Source: Variovorax guangxiensis | Lineage (GTDB): Bacteria; Pseudomonadota; Gammaproteobacteria; Burkholderiales; Burkholderiaceae_C | Length of the DNA stretch: 64,000 nt | NCBI RefSeq assembly: GCF_003952165.1 | Contig: NZ_RXFT01000007.1 | Location: forward strand, 1-64,000 | Direction of reading: 5' to 3' | In this document: positions 45,446-54,286 of the stretch, piece after piece | Layout: each line of letters starts with the position of its first letter | How positions within the stretch are numbered: the stretch's first letter is position 1 | Notes under the pieces: model-generated | Databases searched by the model: none | What the model was told of the DNA's origin: nothing | What the model saw: only the letters and a program-made list of their open reading frames with translations | Program-made: the position numbers and the translations under genes

Positions 45446-46326
45446 GCCTCGGTTCCCGACTCGGCATCGGCTTCATGCGCGTGATCGCGCCGCTGCCGCT
45501 GCCCGTGGTGCGCGGTTTCGGCGCGTTCCTCGGGCGCATCCTGCACACCGTGGCGGTGCCACGGCGGCGCGTGGTCGACACCAACCTGGCGGTCTGCTTC
45601 CCCGACAAATCGGAAGCCGAGCGGCGCGCCATCGCGCGCGAGACATTCGTCTACGTGGCGCAGTCCTGGCTCGATCGTGGCTGGCTCTGGCATGCGCCAG
45701 AGAAGACGGTGGCGAGCCGGCTCAAGGTAGTGGGCGCGGCCTCGGAGATCAGCGAGATCGCCGAGGGCGATGCGCCGATGATCCTCTTCGCGCCGCACTT
45801 CTACGGCCTCGACGCGGCGGCCACCGCGCTCACCATGCACACCGCGCGCCCCTCGGCCACGATCTACACGACGCAGCGCGATCCGATGATCGACGCCTGG
45901 ATCCGCGAGGGCCGCACCCGCTTCGGCGACGTGGCGGCGCTCAACCGGGTGGACGGCATCAAGCCGGTGCTGCAGGGCCTGCGCAAGGGCGGCCTGCTGT
46001 ACCTGCTGCCCGACATGGACTTCGGCCGCGACCAGACCATCTTCGTGCCCTTCTACGGCGTGCAGGCGGCCACCGTGCCGTCGCTGTCGCGCTTCGCGCG
46101 GCTGGGCAAGGCCAAGGTGGTGCCTGTGGTGTCGAAGCTCACGCGCGAGGGCTATGAAATCGAGATCCTGCCGACCTGGCAGAACTTCCCGACCGACGAC
46201 GTCGAGGCCGACACTGCGCTCATGAACGAGCGGCTGCAGGGCTACATCGACACGATGCCGTCCCAGTATTACTGGGTGCACCGCCGCTTCAAGACGCGGC
46301 CCGAAGGCGAGCCGCCGATCTACTGA
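45442..46326 (+). CDS. Second LpxL/LpxM-family lipid A acyltransferase
   Basis: A 294-residue paralogue of the preceding protein, coupled to it by ATGA. It has a membrane N-terminus, the catalytic His-x4-Asp in APHFYGLDAA, GGLLYLLPDMDFG, and a C-terminal YYWVHRRFK. It probably adds a second secondary acyl chain, giving hexa-acyl lipid A, though penta-acylation by one of them is possible. The end overlaps the convergent hydrolase gene by 7 bp. Confidence 0.87.
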   Translation: MSLGSRLGIGFMRVIAPLPLPVVRGFGAFLGRILHTVAVPRRRVVDTNLAVCFPDKSEAERRAIARETFVYVAQSWLDRGWLWHAPEKTVASRLKVVGAASEISEIAEGDAPMILFAPHFYGLDAAATALTMHTARPSATIYTTQRDPMIDAWIREGRTRFGDVAALNRVDGIKPVLQGLRKGGLLYLLPDMDFGRDQTIFVPFYGVQAATVPSLSRFARLGKAKVVPVVSKLTREGYEIEILPTWQNFPTDDVEADTALMNERLQGYIDTMPSQYYWVHRRFKTRPEGEPPIY

Positions 46327-47234
46327 TTCCGCTGCAGGAATCCCTCGATCTCGCGCGCAACCAACTGCGGCTGCTCGTGCACGATCCAGTGGGTCGCGTT
46401 CGGCACCTTCTTGATCTCCAGCTTCGGCACGTACTCGTCGAGTCCTTCGAGCAGGCCGGGCAGCAGCGCGGCGTCGTCGAGCGCCCAGAACACGAAGGTC
46501 GGCACTTCCACCACCAGGCGCTCGCGCGGCAGCACGGGGATGCCGTCGACGGTCTGGCCGGGCAGCGGCGGCTTCATCGGCGTCACGCGGTAGAGGTTGC
46601 AGGCGCCCGTGAGGCCCGCGCTCCAGACTTCGCGATACTGCTGCTTCACTTCTTCGGTGAGCCAGCCGAAGCCGTCGGGGCCGGCCTTCATCAGCAGGAA
46701 GAAGGGCCACATGCGCTTGAAGTCGTCGGCCGCGAGCAGCGCCTCGGCGTCGGGGCGCGCGAGGAAGTTCATGTAGGCGCTTGCCTGCTGCTGCGCCGGG
46801 TTGTTGCGCAGCTCGCGGGTGAAGGTGCCCGGGTGCGGCGAATTGATGATGACCAGGCGTCCGACCTGCTGCGGGAAGGCATTGGCATAGCCCCAGCCGA
46901 AGGCGCCGCCCCAGTCGTGGGCGACCAGCGCGGCCATGGTGCCGTCGGCGCTCTCGGTGGCGGCGAGCTGCTGGATGTCCTGGATCAGCAGGGGCGCCTT
47001 GTAGGCAGCCACGTCGGTGGGCGAGCTCGACTTCTCGAAGCCGCGCAGGTTGGGCGCCACGCAGCGGTAGCCGCCGTGGGCCGGGTCGGCGAAGTACTCG
47101 AGCAGTTCGTCCCAGATGAACGCGGCCTCGGGGAATCCGTGGAGGAACACCATCAGCGGCCGGCCCGGCTGGCCGGCGGCGCGGCAGCTCAGGGTGGTGC
47201 CGTTGGGCAGGCTGCGCTGGAATGTCTCGATCAT
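46320..47234 (-). CDS. Alpha/beta hydrolase (epoxide hydrolase/haloalkane dehalogenase-like)
   Basis: A 304-residue alpha/beta hydrolase. The oxyanion segment is FLHGFPEAAFIWDELL, the nucleophile elbow VAHDWGGAFGW has Asp as nucleophile, and the late region ATHWIVHEQP carries the catalytic His. The Asp nucleophile and HGFPE favour epoxide hydrolase or dehalogenase over esterase. No signal peptide is present. The natural substrate is not evident. It is transcribed convergently with the acyltransferases and lies upstream of no clear operon partner. Confidence 0.85.
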   Translation of the reverse strand: MIETFQRSLPNGTTLSCRAAGQPGRPLMVFLHGFPEAAFIWDELLEYFADPAHGGYRCVAPNLRGFEKSSSPTDVAAYKAPLLIQDIQQLAATESADGTMAALVAHDWGGAFGWGYANAFPQQVGRLVIINSPHPGTFTRELRNNPAQQQASAYMNFLARPDAEALLAADDFKRMWPFFLLMKAGPDGFGWLTEEVKQQYREVWSAGLTGACNLYRVTPMKPPLPGQTVDGIPVLPRERLVVEVPTFVFWALDDAALLPGLLEGLDEYVPKLEIKKVPNATHWIVHEQPQLVAREIEGFLQRNQ

Positions 47235-47322
47235 GCTTCTTGTCTCCTTCGGGTTGACTGGTGTCGCTATTGTTTTGATAGTGAACTTCGCAGATGGGAC
47301 GATCGGTACAGCCTGTTGCGTA

Positions 47323-48072
47323 TCAGGCGTCTTCCGGTGGTGGCGTCGGCTCGGGGCCGGCGGCCGGTTCCTGGGCGTCTTCGGGGTGCACCCAACGCCA
47401 CAGCAGCTGCGCCGCCTCGCCCACGCCCTGCTTCTTCAGGGCCGAGAACAGTTTCACCTCGCCGCCACCGGCCTGCAGTCGCGTAATGGACAGCACCTTG
47501 GCGCCCTCGCTGCGGGTGAGCTTGTCGGCCTTGGTGAGCAGCACGAGGAACTTCAGGCCCTGCTGCACGCGCGGGCGGATCACGTCGAGCAGGATCTCGT
47601 CGAGCTCGGTCAGACCGTGGCGCGGATCGCACATGAGCACCACGCCGCGCAGGTTCTCGCGCGTCATCAGGTAGTTGCCCATCACCCGCTGCCAGCGCAG
47701 CTTGGCCTCGCGCGGCACGGCCGCGTAGCCGTAGCCGGGCAGGTCGGCGAGCACCGCGTCATCGACCTTCTGCTTGCCGATGCCGAACAGGTTGATGTGC
47801 TGCGTGCGGCCGGGCGTCTTGGAGGCGAAGGCCAGGCGCGTCTGCTGGGTGAGGGTGTTGATGGCGGTCGACTTGCCCGCGTTGGAGCGGCCGACGAAGG
47901 CGATCTCGGGCAGGTCGAAAGGGGGCAGATGCTCCAGCTGGGGCGCGCTGGTGAGGAAGTGGGCGGTGTGCAGCCAGCCCAGCGCCATGCGTTCGCGTTC
48001 GGCAACCTTGGGGTCTGCGGCGGGCGCCGCGCGGGGAGGATAGGCGGCGGGCTTGGCGCGCGGGGAGGGCAT
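47323..48072 (-). CDS. engB: Ribosome biogenesis GTP-binding protein YihA/EngB
   Basis: A 249-residue TRAFAC GTPase with G1 GRSNAGKST, G3 DLPGYGYA, G4 TKAD and G5 SALKKQG; it acts in 50S subunit assembly. A Pro/Ala-rich N-terminal tail (about 25 residues) and a C-terminal acidic Pro-rich tail (EPAAGPEPTPPPEDA) extend the core of about 200 residues, as is frequent in Burkholderiales. It is divergent from the cytochrome c gene, the usual neighbour pair in betaproteobacteria. Confidence 0.95.
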   Translation of the reverse strand: MPSPRAKPAAYPPRAAPAADPKVAERERMALGWLHTAHFLTSAPQLEHLPPFDLPEIAFVGRSNAGKSTAINTLTQQTRLAFASKTPGRTQHINLFGIGKQKVDDAVLADLPGYGYAAVPREAKLRWQRVMGNYLMTRENLRGVVLMCDPRHGLTELDEILLDVIRPRVQQGLKFLVLLTKADKLTRSEGAKVLSITRLQAGGGEVKLFSALKKQGVGEAAQLLWRWVHPEDAQEPAAGPEPTPPPEDA

Positions 48073-48144
48073 CTACGGACTTTCGAAACAGGGCCCACAT
48101 TGTAGAATCGTGAGGTTTTGCGCCATAAATTCGAAGCCCCCGAT

Positions 48145-48819
48145 ATGAAGTTGTTTGCCAATATTGTGCTTGCGGCCCTCGTGGGCATCGCATCCAGCGT
48201 GAGTTTTGCAGCCGATGAACACGCGGCCGCTCCTGCCGCCCCGGCGGCCGCCAGGCCGGCCAAGCCGGACCCCGCCAAGGGGGATGCGCTCTTCAACGCA
48301 ACGCCGGCAAACAGCCAGAGCTGCGCCTCCTGCCACAACGCCGACGGCAACTCCGCCATCGCCGCCAACCCGAAGCTGGCGCAGCAACACCCCGAATACA
48401 TCCTCAAGCAGCTGCAGGACTTCAAGTCCGGCGCCCGCAAGAGCGCGATCATGAAGCCGCTGGCCTCGGCGCTGTCGGAAGAAGACATGCGCAACATCGC
48501 CTGGTTCGTCGGCTCGAAGAAGGTCAAGCCGGGCTTCTCGAAGGACAAGGACACCATCGCCCTGGGCGAGAAGATCTACCGCGGCGGCATCGGCGACCGC
48601 CAGATCCCGGCCTGCGCCGGCTGCCACAGCCCCAACGGCGCCGGCATCCCGGCCCAGTACCCGCGCCTGGGTGGCCAGAACGCCGACTACACCGTGGCCC
48701 AGCTCACGGCCTTCCGCGACAACGTCCGCCTGAACAGCCTGCCCATGACCGGCGTCGCCGCCAAGCTCAACGACAGGGAAATCAAGGCGGTCGCCGACTA
48801 CATTGCCGGTTTGCGTTGA
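48145..48819 (+). CDS. Diheme cytochrome c4
   Basis: A 224-residue periplasmic protein with a signal peptide (about residues 1-22, ending SFAAD) and two heme c sites: CASCH at 60-64 and CAGCH at 157-161. Two similar domains joined by a linker are typical of cytochrome c4, which carries electrons to terminal oxidases. The start at 48145 gives a good signal peptide; an earlier in-frame ATG at 48118 adds charged residues. It is followed by a terminator and the cytochrome c maturation genes. Confidence 0.92.
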   Translation: MKLFANIVLAALVGIASSVSFAADEHAAAPAAPAAARPAKPDPAKGDALFNATPANSQSCASCHNADGNSAIAANPKLAQQHPEYILKQLQDFKSGARKSAIMKPLASALSEEDMRNIAWFVGSKKVKPGFSKDKDTIALGEKIYRGGIGDRQIPACAGCHSPNGAGIPAQYPRLGGQNADYTVAQLTAFRDNVRLNSLPMTGVAAKLNDREIKAVADYIAGLR

Positions 48820-48867
48820 TGATGGCGCTCCCTGGAGCGTGACCAGCCGCCGATAACAACCCCAAAC

Positions 48868-48905
48868 AAAGGGCGGGCCGATCCAGCAGGATGGCCCGCC
48901 TTTTT
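48868..48905 (+). terminator. Intrinsic terminator after cytochrome c4
   Basis: A stem GGCGGGCC / GGCCCGCC with a 13-base loop is followed by a T-rich tract (TTTTTGTTTTTTT) on the plus strand and preceded by AAACAAA on the other side. It ends the cytochrome c4 transcript ahead of resB. Confidence 0.9.
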
Positions 48906-48932
48906 GTTTTTTTCTCTTCCTACTCTCGCCCG

Positions 48933-51095
48933 ATGTCCGTCTCCACCCATGGCCTTCGCGTTCATCGCGGACCGCAGATGCTTCGCGCCGCGGTGGAACT
49001 GCTGTCGTCGATGCGCTTCGCGATCGCGCTGCTCACGATCATCTGCATCGCGTCGATCATCGGTACGGTGCTCAAGCAGCACGAGCCGATCAACAACTAC
49101 ATCAACCAGTTCGGCCCGTTCTGGGCCGAGCTCTTCCGCACCGCGCGGCTCGACTCGATCTACAGCGCCTGGTGGTTCCTGCTGATCCTGCTGTTCCTGG
49201 TGATCAGCACCACGCTGTGCATCGTGCGCAACACGCCGCGCATCCTGGTCGACCTCAGGACCTTCAAGGAAGACATCCGCGCTCAGAGCCTCAAGGCCTT
49301 CGGCCAGCGCGCCGAGAACCGTCTCGGTGAAACGCCGGACGTCGCCGCCAACCGGATCGGGCAACTGCTGGTGAGCGGCGGCTGGAAGGTCAAGCTGCAG
49401 CAGCGCGAGGCAACTGGCGACGGCAGGCAGGCCGCGGGCTGGATGGTCGCGGCGCGTGCCGGCGGCGCCCACAAGCTGGGCTACATCGCCGCCCACAGCG
49501 CCATCGTGCTGGTGTGCATCGGCGGCCTGCTCGACGGCGACCTGGTGGTGCGCGCGCAGACCTGGTTCAACGGCAAGAGCGTGTTCACCGGCGGCGGCAT
49601 GATCGCCGACGTGCCGCCGCAGCACCGGCTGTCGGCGAGCAACCCGACCTTCCGCGGCAACATCCTCGTGCCCGAGGGCGGGCAGGGCAGCGTCGCCATC
49701 CTGAACCAGTCCGACGGCGTGCTGCTGCAGGAGCTGCCGTTCTCCATCGAGCTGAAGAAGTTCATCGTCGACTACTACTCGACCGGCATGCCCAAGCTCT
49801 TCGCGAGCGAGGTGGTCCTGCACGACCGCGAGACCGGCGAGCAGGTGCCCGCGCGCATCGAGGTCAACCACCCGGCCAGCTACAAGGGCGTGGAGATCTA
49901 CCAGTCGAGCTTCGACGATGGCGGCTCCAAGGTGAAGCTCAAGGCGGTGCCGATGGCTGCCGCGGCCAAGCCCTTCGAGGTGGAAGGCGTCATCGGCGGG
50001 CCCAGCACCGAGATCACCAACGGCAAGGACAAGCTCACGCTCGAGTACGCCGCGCTGCGCGTGATCAACGTCGAGAACTTCGCCGACGCCAACGCCATGG
50101 GCAGCGGCGCCGACGTGCGCAAGGTCGACCTGCGCCACGACATCGAATCGCGCCTGGGGGCAGCCAACAAGACCAACAAGCCGAAGGTGCTGCGCAACAT
50201 CGGCCCGAGCATCGGCTACAAGCTGCGCGACGCCGCCGGACAGGCGCGCGAGTACCAGAACTACATGGTGCCGGTCGATACCGGCGACGGCCAGCCGGTG
50301 TTCCTGCTGGGCATGCGCGAGAAGCCCGAGGAGCCCTTCCGCTACCTGCGCGTGCCGGCCGACGACCAGGGTTCGATGGACGGCTTCGTGCGCATGCGCG
50401 CCGCCCTCGGCGACGCCGCCACGCGCGAGCGCGCCGTCGAGCGCTACATCGCCAAGGCCACCGACCCCAAGCGTCCCGAAATGGCCGAGCAGCTGCGCGT
50501 GTCCGCCACGCGCGCACTGGCGCTGTTCGCGGGCAGCGAGCGCGCCAAGGCCGACGCCACCACCGTGGGCGGCTGGCAGGCGATCGCCGAATTCATGGAA
50601 GCCAACGTGCCCGAGGCCGAGCGCGAGCGCGCCGGCGGGGTGCTGGTGCGCATCCTCAACGACGTGCTGTTCGAGGTGCTGAACCTGAGCCGCGAAGGCG
50701 CCGGCCTGGCCGCGCTGCCCAACGACGAGAAGTCGCAGGCCTACCTGACGCAGGCCGTCCTGGCCATCAGCGACGCGCATTTCTACCCGGCGCCGGTCGC
50801 GATGATGATGACCGACTTCACCCAGGTGCAGGCCAGCGTGTTCCAGGTGGCGCGCGCCCCAGGCAAGAACATCGTCTATCTGGGCTGCCTGTTGCTGATC
50901 GTCGGCATTTTTGCCATGCTGTACGTGCGCGAGCGCCGCCTCTGGGTGTGGCTGGCGCCGGATGGCAAGGCCGGCGAAGGCGATGCATCCGCAATGACGG
51001 CCGCCACGATGGCCTTCTCGGTCAATCGCAAGACCATCGACAGCGACCGCGAATTCGAGCATCTCAAACGCAAGCTGCTCGCCCTGAACGCATAA
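48933..51095 (+). CDS. resB: Cytochrome c biogenesis protein ResB (System II)
   Basis: A 720-residue membrane protein. Three hydrophobic helices lie at the N-terminus (SMRFAIALLTIICIASIIGTV, then WWFLLILLFLVISTTLCIV, then HSAIVLVCIGGLL), a large periplasmic domain spans about residues 200-640, and a final helix (NIVYLGCLLLIVGIFAMLYV) precedes a short cytoplasmic tail. With CcsA it forms the heme transporter/synthetase that attaches heme to c-type cytochromes. The ATG at 48933 is chosen over an in-frame one at 48891, which lies in the terminator. Confidence 0.94.
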   Translation: MSVSTHGLRVHRGPQMLRAAVELLSSMRFAIALLTIICIASIIGTVLKQHEPINNYINQFGPFWAELFRTARLDSIYSAWWFLLILLFLVISTTLCIVRNTPRILVDLRTFKEDIRAQSLKAFGQRAENRLGETPDVAANRIGQLLVSGGWKVKLQQREATGDGRQAAGWMVAARAGGAHKLGYIAAHSAIVLVCIGGLLDGDLVVRAQTWFNGKSVFTGGGMIADVPPQHRLSASNPTFRGNILVPEGGQGSVAILNQSDGVLLQELPFSIELKKFIVDYYSTGMPKLFASEVVLHDRETGEQVPARIEVNHPASYKGVEIYQSSFDDGGSKVKLKAVPMAAAAKPFEVEGVIGGPSTEITNGKDKLTLEYAALRVINVENFADANAMGSGADVRKVDLRHDIESRLGAANKTNKPKVLRNIGPSIGYKLRDAAGQAREYQNYMVPVDTGDGQPVFLLGMREKPEEPFRYLRVPADDQGSMDGFVRMRAALGDAATRERAVERYIAKATDPKRPEMAEQLRVSATRALALFAGSERAKADATTVGGWQAIAEFMEANVPEAERERAGGVLVRILNDVLFEVLNLSREGAGLAALPNDEKSQAYLTQAVLAISDAHFYPAPVAMMMTDFTQVQASVFQVARAPGKNIVYLGCLLLIVGIFAMLYVRERRLWVWLAPDGKAGEGDASAMTAATMAFSVNRKTIDSDREFEHLKRKLLALNA

Positions 51096-51109
51096 GACCA
51101 CGAGACGAC

Positions 51110-52426
51110 ATGAACACCACGACCCTCACGCTCAATGAAAGCTGGCTCTCGCGCCGCAACCTGTTCGACTGGGTGTTCGCGGCGCTGGTGGTCGCCGGCG
51201 GCCTCTTCGCCTTCGCGCGCTACGCGGGGTCGATGGATTCCTACGAGAAGCCGATCCTCGCCGCGGCGGTGATCGCGACCATCGCCATCGGCTGGTTCTG
51301 GCGGCCGCTGCGGGTGCTGGCGATCGTGGTGGCTGCGGCTTCGCTGCTGGCCATCGCCTCGTACCAGGGCGACCTGGCGCGTGCCGACACGGTGTTCTGG
51401 CTCAAGTACTTCCTGTCGAGCCAGTCGGCCATCCTGTGGATGAGCGTGCTGTTCTTCATGAGCACGCTGTTCTACTGGCTGGGCTTCTTCGGCGGCAGGC
51501 AGTCGGACACCTTCGACGCCATCGGCTCGCGCCTCGCGTGGGCGGCGGTGACGATGGCGCTGATCGGCACCATGGTGCGCTGGTACGAGAGCCACCAGCT
51601 CGGCCCGGACATCGGCCACATCCCGGTGAGCAACCTGTACGAGGTGTTCGTGCTGTTCTGCTGGCTGACGGCCGCCTTCTACCTGTACTTCGAGGAGCGC
51701 TACGGCACGCGCGCGCTCGGCGCATTCGTGATGCTGGTTGTCAGCGCGGCGGTGGGCTTCCTGCTCTGGTACACGATCGTGCGCGAGGCTCACGAGATCC
51801 AGCCGCTGGTGCCGGCCCTGCAGAGCTGGTGGATGAAGCTGCACGTGCCGGCCAACTTCATCGGCTACGGCACTTTCGCGCTCGCGGCCATGGTCGCCTT
51901 CGCCTACCTCATCAAGGAGCAGGCGAACGAGACGCGCTGGTACAAGCTCACGCCGATCTGGCTGCTGGGCGTGGCACTGTGCTTCGTGCCGGTGGCGTTC
52001 CGCCAGCGCGTGCAGGAAGCCGGCGGCAGCTACTGGGTGATCTACGCCGGCATTTCGGCGCTGATCGCCGCGGGCATCCTGCTGGGCCGCAAGCGCATCG
52101 CCGCGCGCCTGCCGGCCAACGAGGTGCTCGACGACGTCATGTACAAGTCGATCACCGTCGGCTTCGCCTTCTTCACCATCGCCACCGTGTTGGGCGCCCT
52201 GTGGGCGGCCGACGCCTGGGGCGGCTACTGGAGCTGGGACCCGAAGGAAACCTGGGCACTGATCGTCTGGCTCAACTACGCGGCCTGGCTGCACATGCGC
52301 CTGGTGAAGGGCCTGCGCGGCACCGTGGCGGCCTGGTGGGCGCTGGGCGGGCTGGCGGTGACGACCTTCGCCTTCCTGGGCGTGAACATGTTCCTGAGCG
52401 GGCTGCACAGCTACGGCACCCTGTGA
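51110..52426 (+). CDS. ccsA: Cytochrome c biogenesis protein CcsA/ResC (System II)
   Basis: A 438-residue multi-span membrane protein, 14 bp after resB. It contains the heme-handling WWD motif WGGYWSWDPKETW and conserved His residues in the last third (KLHVPANFIGYG, WLHMRL). It presents heme to apocytochromes in the periplasm together with ResB. Length and topology are normal for the ResB/CcsA pair of betaproteobacteria. Confidence 0.95.
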   Translation: MNTTTLTLNESWLSRRNLFDWVFAALVVAGGLFAFARYAGSMDSYEKPILAAAVIATIAIGWFWRPLRVLAIVVAAASLLAIASYQGDLARADTVFWLKYFLSSQSAILWMSVLFFMSTLFYWLGFFGGRQSDTFDAIGSRLAWAAVTMALIGTMVRWYESHQLGPDIGHIPVSNLYEVFVLFCWLTAAFYLYFEERYGTRALGAFVMLVVSAAVGFLLWYTIVREAHEIQPLVPALQSWWMKLHVPANFIGYGTFALAAMVAFAYLIKEQANETRWYKLTPIWLLGVALCFVPVAFRQRVQEAGGSYWVIYAGISALIAAGILLGRKRIAARLPANEVLDDVMYKSITVGFAFFTIATVLGALWAADAWGGYWSWDPKETWALIVWLNYAAWLHMRLVKGLRGTVAAWWALGGLAVTTFAFLGVNMFLSGLHSYGTL

Positions 52427-52544
52427 GTGCAGGCCCGCGGGCTTTCGCGAAGAATTATTGAAACCACGCGCCCCGGCGGCGCGTAACCGAATCGGGGTTG
52501 GCCACGAACTACCCTGAGAACAACGATTCCGCGAAAGGCCCGTC

Positions 52545-53582
52545 ATGTCGTTCCCTTCCCATCCCAGCCGCCCCATCCGTCGTATCGCCAGCAACAGCGG
52601 CGACAACGGTTTCGTCCATCCGCTGTCCAGCGAGATCACGTCCCGAGAGGTCTACGAGGGCCGCCGCGACATGCTCAAGCTCATGGCCGGGGGCGCCGCG
52701 GGAGCCGCGCTCGCGGCCTTCGCCTCTCGCGAGGCCCTGGCGCAGACCGAGCGCCCCAACAAGCTGGCGCCGCTGCCCGGCGCGAAGTCGGCGGTGCCCG
52801 GCGCCATGTCGATGGAAAAGGTCACCGACTACAAGGATGCCTCCACCTACAACAACTTCTACGAGTTCGGCACCGACAAGGCCGACCCGGCCAAGAACGC
52901 CGGCACGCTGAAGACGCGGCCCTGGACGGTGGAGGTGGAAGGGCTGGTCAAGAAGCCGGGAAAGTACGGCATCGAGGACCTGCTCAAGCTCAGCGCGCAG
53001 GAGGAGCGCATCTATCGCCTGCGCTGCGTCGAGGGCTGGTCGATGGTGATCCCGTGGGTCGGCTACTCGCTGGCCGAGCTCATCAAGAAGGTCGAGCCGC
53101 AAGGCAACGCCAGGTTCGTCGAGTTCGTGACCCTGGCCGACCCCAAGACCATGCCCTTCGTCGGCTCGCGCGTGCTCGACTGGCCCTACACCGAGGGCCT
53201 GCGCATGGACGAGGCGATGCATCCGCTCACGCTGCTGGCCTTCGGCATGTACGGCGAGGTGCTGCCCAACCAGAACGGCGCGCCGGTGCGGCTGGTGGTG
53301 CCGTGGAAGTACGGCTTCAAGTCGGCCAAGTCGATCGTGAAGATCCGCTTCGTCGAGAAGGAGCCCAGCACCGCCTGGAACAAGGCCGCGGCCAACGAAT
53401 ACGGTTTCTATTCGAACGTGAATCCCAACGTCGACCATCCGCGATGGAGCCAGGCCACCGAGCGCCGGATCGGCGACGGCGGCGGCCTCTTCGCAAAACG
53501 GCGCAAGACGGAGATGTTCAACGGCTACGAAGCGCAGGTCGGCCAGCTCTACGCGGGCATGGACCTGAAGAAGAACTACTGA
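52545..53582 (+). CDS. msrP: Protein-methionine-sulfoxide reductase catalytic subunit MsrP (molybdopterin)
   Basis: A 345-residue periplasmic molybdenum enzyme. The Tat-type signal contains [20 protein letters not shown], exported folded. The Moco ligand is Cys161 in [14 protein letters not shown]. It reduces oxidised methionines in envelope proteins using electrons from MsrQ, coded 28 bp downstream. The region around [11 protein letters not shown] and [15 protein letters not shown] is typical of the family. The N-terminal stretch before the twin Arg is longer than average, as in many proteobacteria. Confidence 0.95.
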   Translation: MSFPSHPSRPIRRIASNSGDNGFVHPLSSEITSREVYEGRRDMLKLMAGGAAGAALAAFASREALAQTERPNKLAPLPGAKSAVPGAMSMEKVTDYKDASTYNNFYEFGTDKADPAKNAGTLKTRPWTVEVEGLVKKPGKYGIEDLLKLSAQEERIYRLRCVEGWSMVIPWVGYSLAELIKKVEPQGNARFVEFVTLADPKTMPFVGSRVLDWPYTEGLRMDEAMHPLTLLAFGMYGEVLPNQNGAPVRLVVPWKYGFKSAKSIVKIRFVEKEPSTAWNKAAANEYGFYSNVNPNVDHPRWSQATERRIGDGGGLFAKRRKTEMFNGYEAQVGQLYAGMDLKKNY

Positions 53583-53610
53583 GCCGGCCTCGGCACGTGG
53601 CGAGCGCCCC

Positions 53611-54255
53611 ATGAACAAGCTGCTCATGCATCCCGCGACCAAGCCGGTCGTCTTCCTGCTGTGCCTGCTGCCGTTCGCGCGGCTGGCCTACGGCGCGTTC
53701 ACGGACGGGCTGGGTGCCAACCCCGCGGAGTTCCTGATCCGCGCCACCGGCGACTGGACCCTGCGTTTCATCTGCATCGTGCTGGCGGTGACGCCGCTGC
53801 GGGTGATGAGCAAGTGGAACGCGCTCGCGCGCTACCGTCGCATGCTGGGCCTGTTCGCGTACTTCTACGTGGTGCTGCATCTGCTGTGCTACAGCTGGTT
53901 CGACATGGGCTTCGAGTGGGGCGACATTGCGAAGGACATCGCCAAGCGGCCGTTCATCCTGGTGGGCTTCTCTGCCTTCGTGTTGCTGACGCCGCTGGCG
54001 GCCACCTCGTTCAACCGCGCGATCAAGGCGATGGGCGCGAAGCGCTGGCAGATGCTGCACAAGCTGGTCTACCTGATCGCGGGGCTCGGCCTGCTGCACT
54101 TCTTCTGGATGCGCGCGGGCAAGAACAACTTCGCGGAAGTGTTCGTCTACGCCGCGATCATCGCGGTGCTGCTCTCGTGGCGCGTGTGGAACTACTTCGC
54201 GAACAAGCGCGGGAAGGTGAAGCCGGCGTCTGCGGGTGCTGTGCGCACCGGCTGA
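53611..54255 (+). CDS. msrQ: MsrQ heme-binding membrane subunit
   Basis: A 214-residue inner-membrane ferric-reductase-like protein with six hydrophobic helices and conserved heme-ligand histidines in YVVLHLLCY, LHKLVYL and LLHFFWMR. It passes electrons from the quinone pool or flavin to MsrP. It directly follows msrP. The stop is 31 bp from the convergent lysA end. Confidence 0.94.
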   Translation: MNKLLMHPATKPVVFLLCLLPFARLAYGAFTDGLGANPAEFLIRATGDWTLRFICIVLAVTPLRVMSKWNALARYRRMLGLFAYFYVVLHLLCYSWFDMGFEWGDIAKDIAKRPFILVGFSAFVLLTPLAATSFNRAIKAMGAKRWQMLHKLVYLIAGLGLLHFFWMRAGKNNFAEVFVYAAIIAVLLSWRVWNYFANKRGKVKPASAGAVRTG

Positions 54256-54286
54256 CGCCGGGAAGACCGGGAAGAGCGATCGGCGA

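Noticed and set aside
48118..48144. Upstream in-frame ATG for cytochrome c4
   Set aside because: It would place charged residues before the signal peptide; the ATG at 48145 gives a normal Sec signal.
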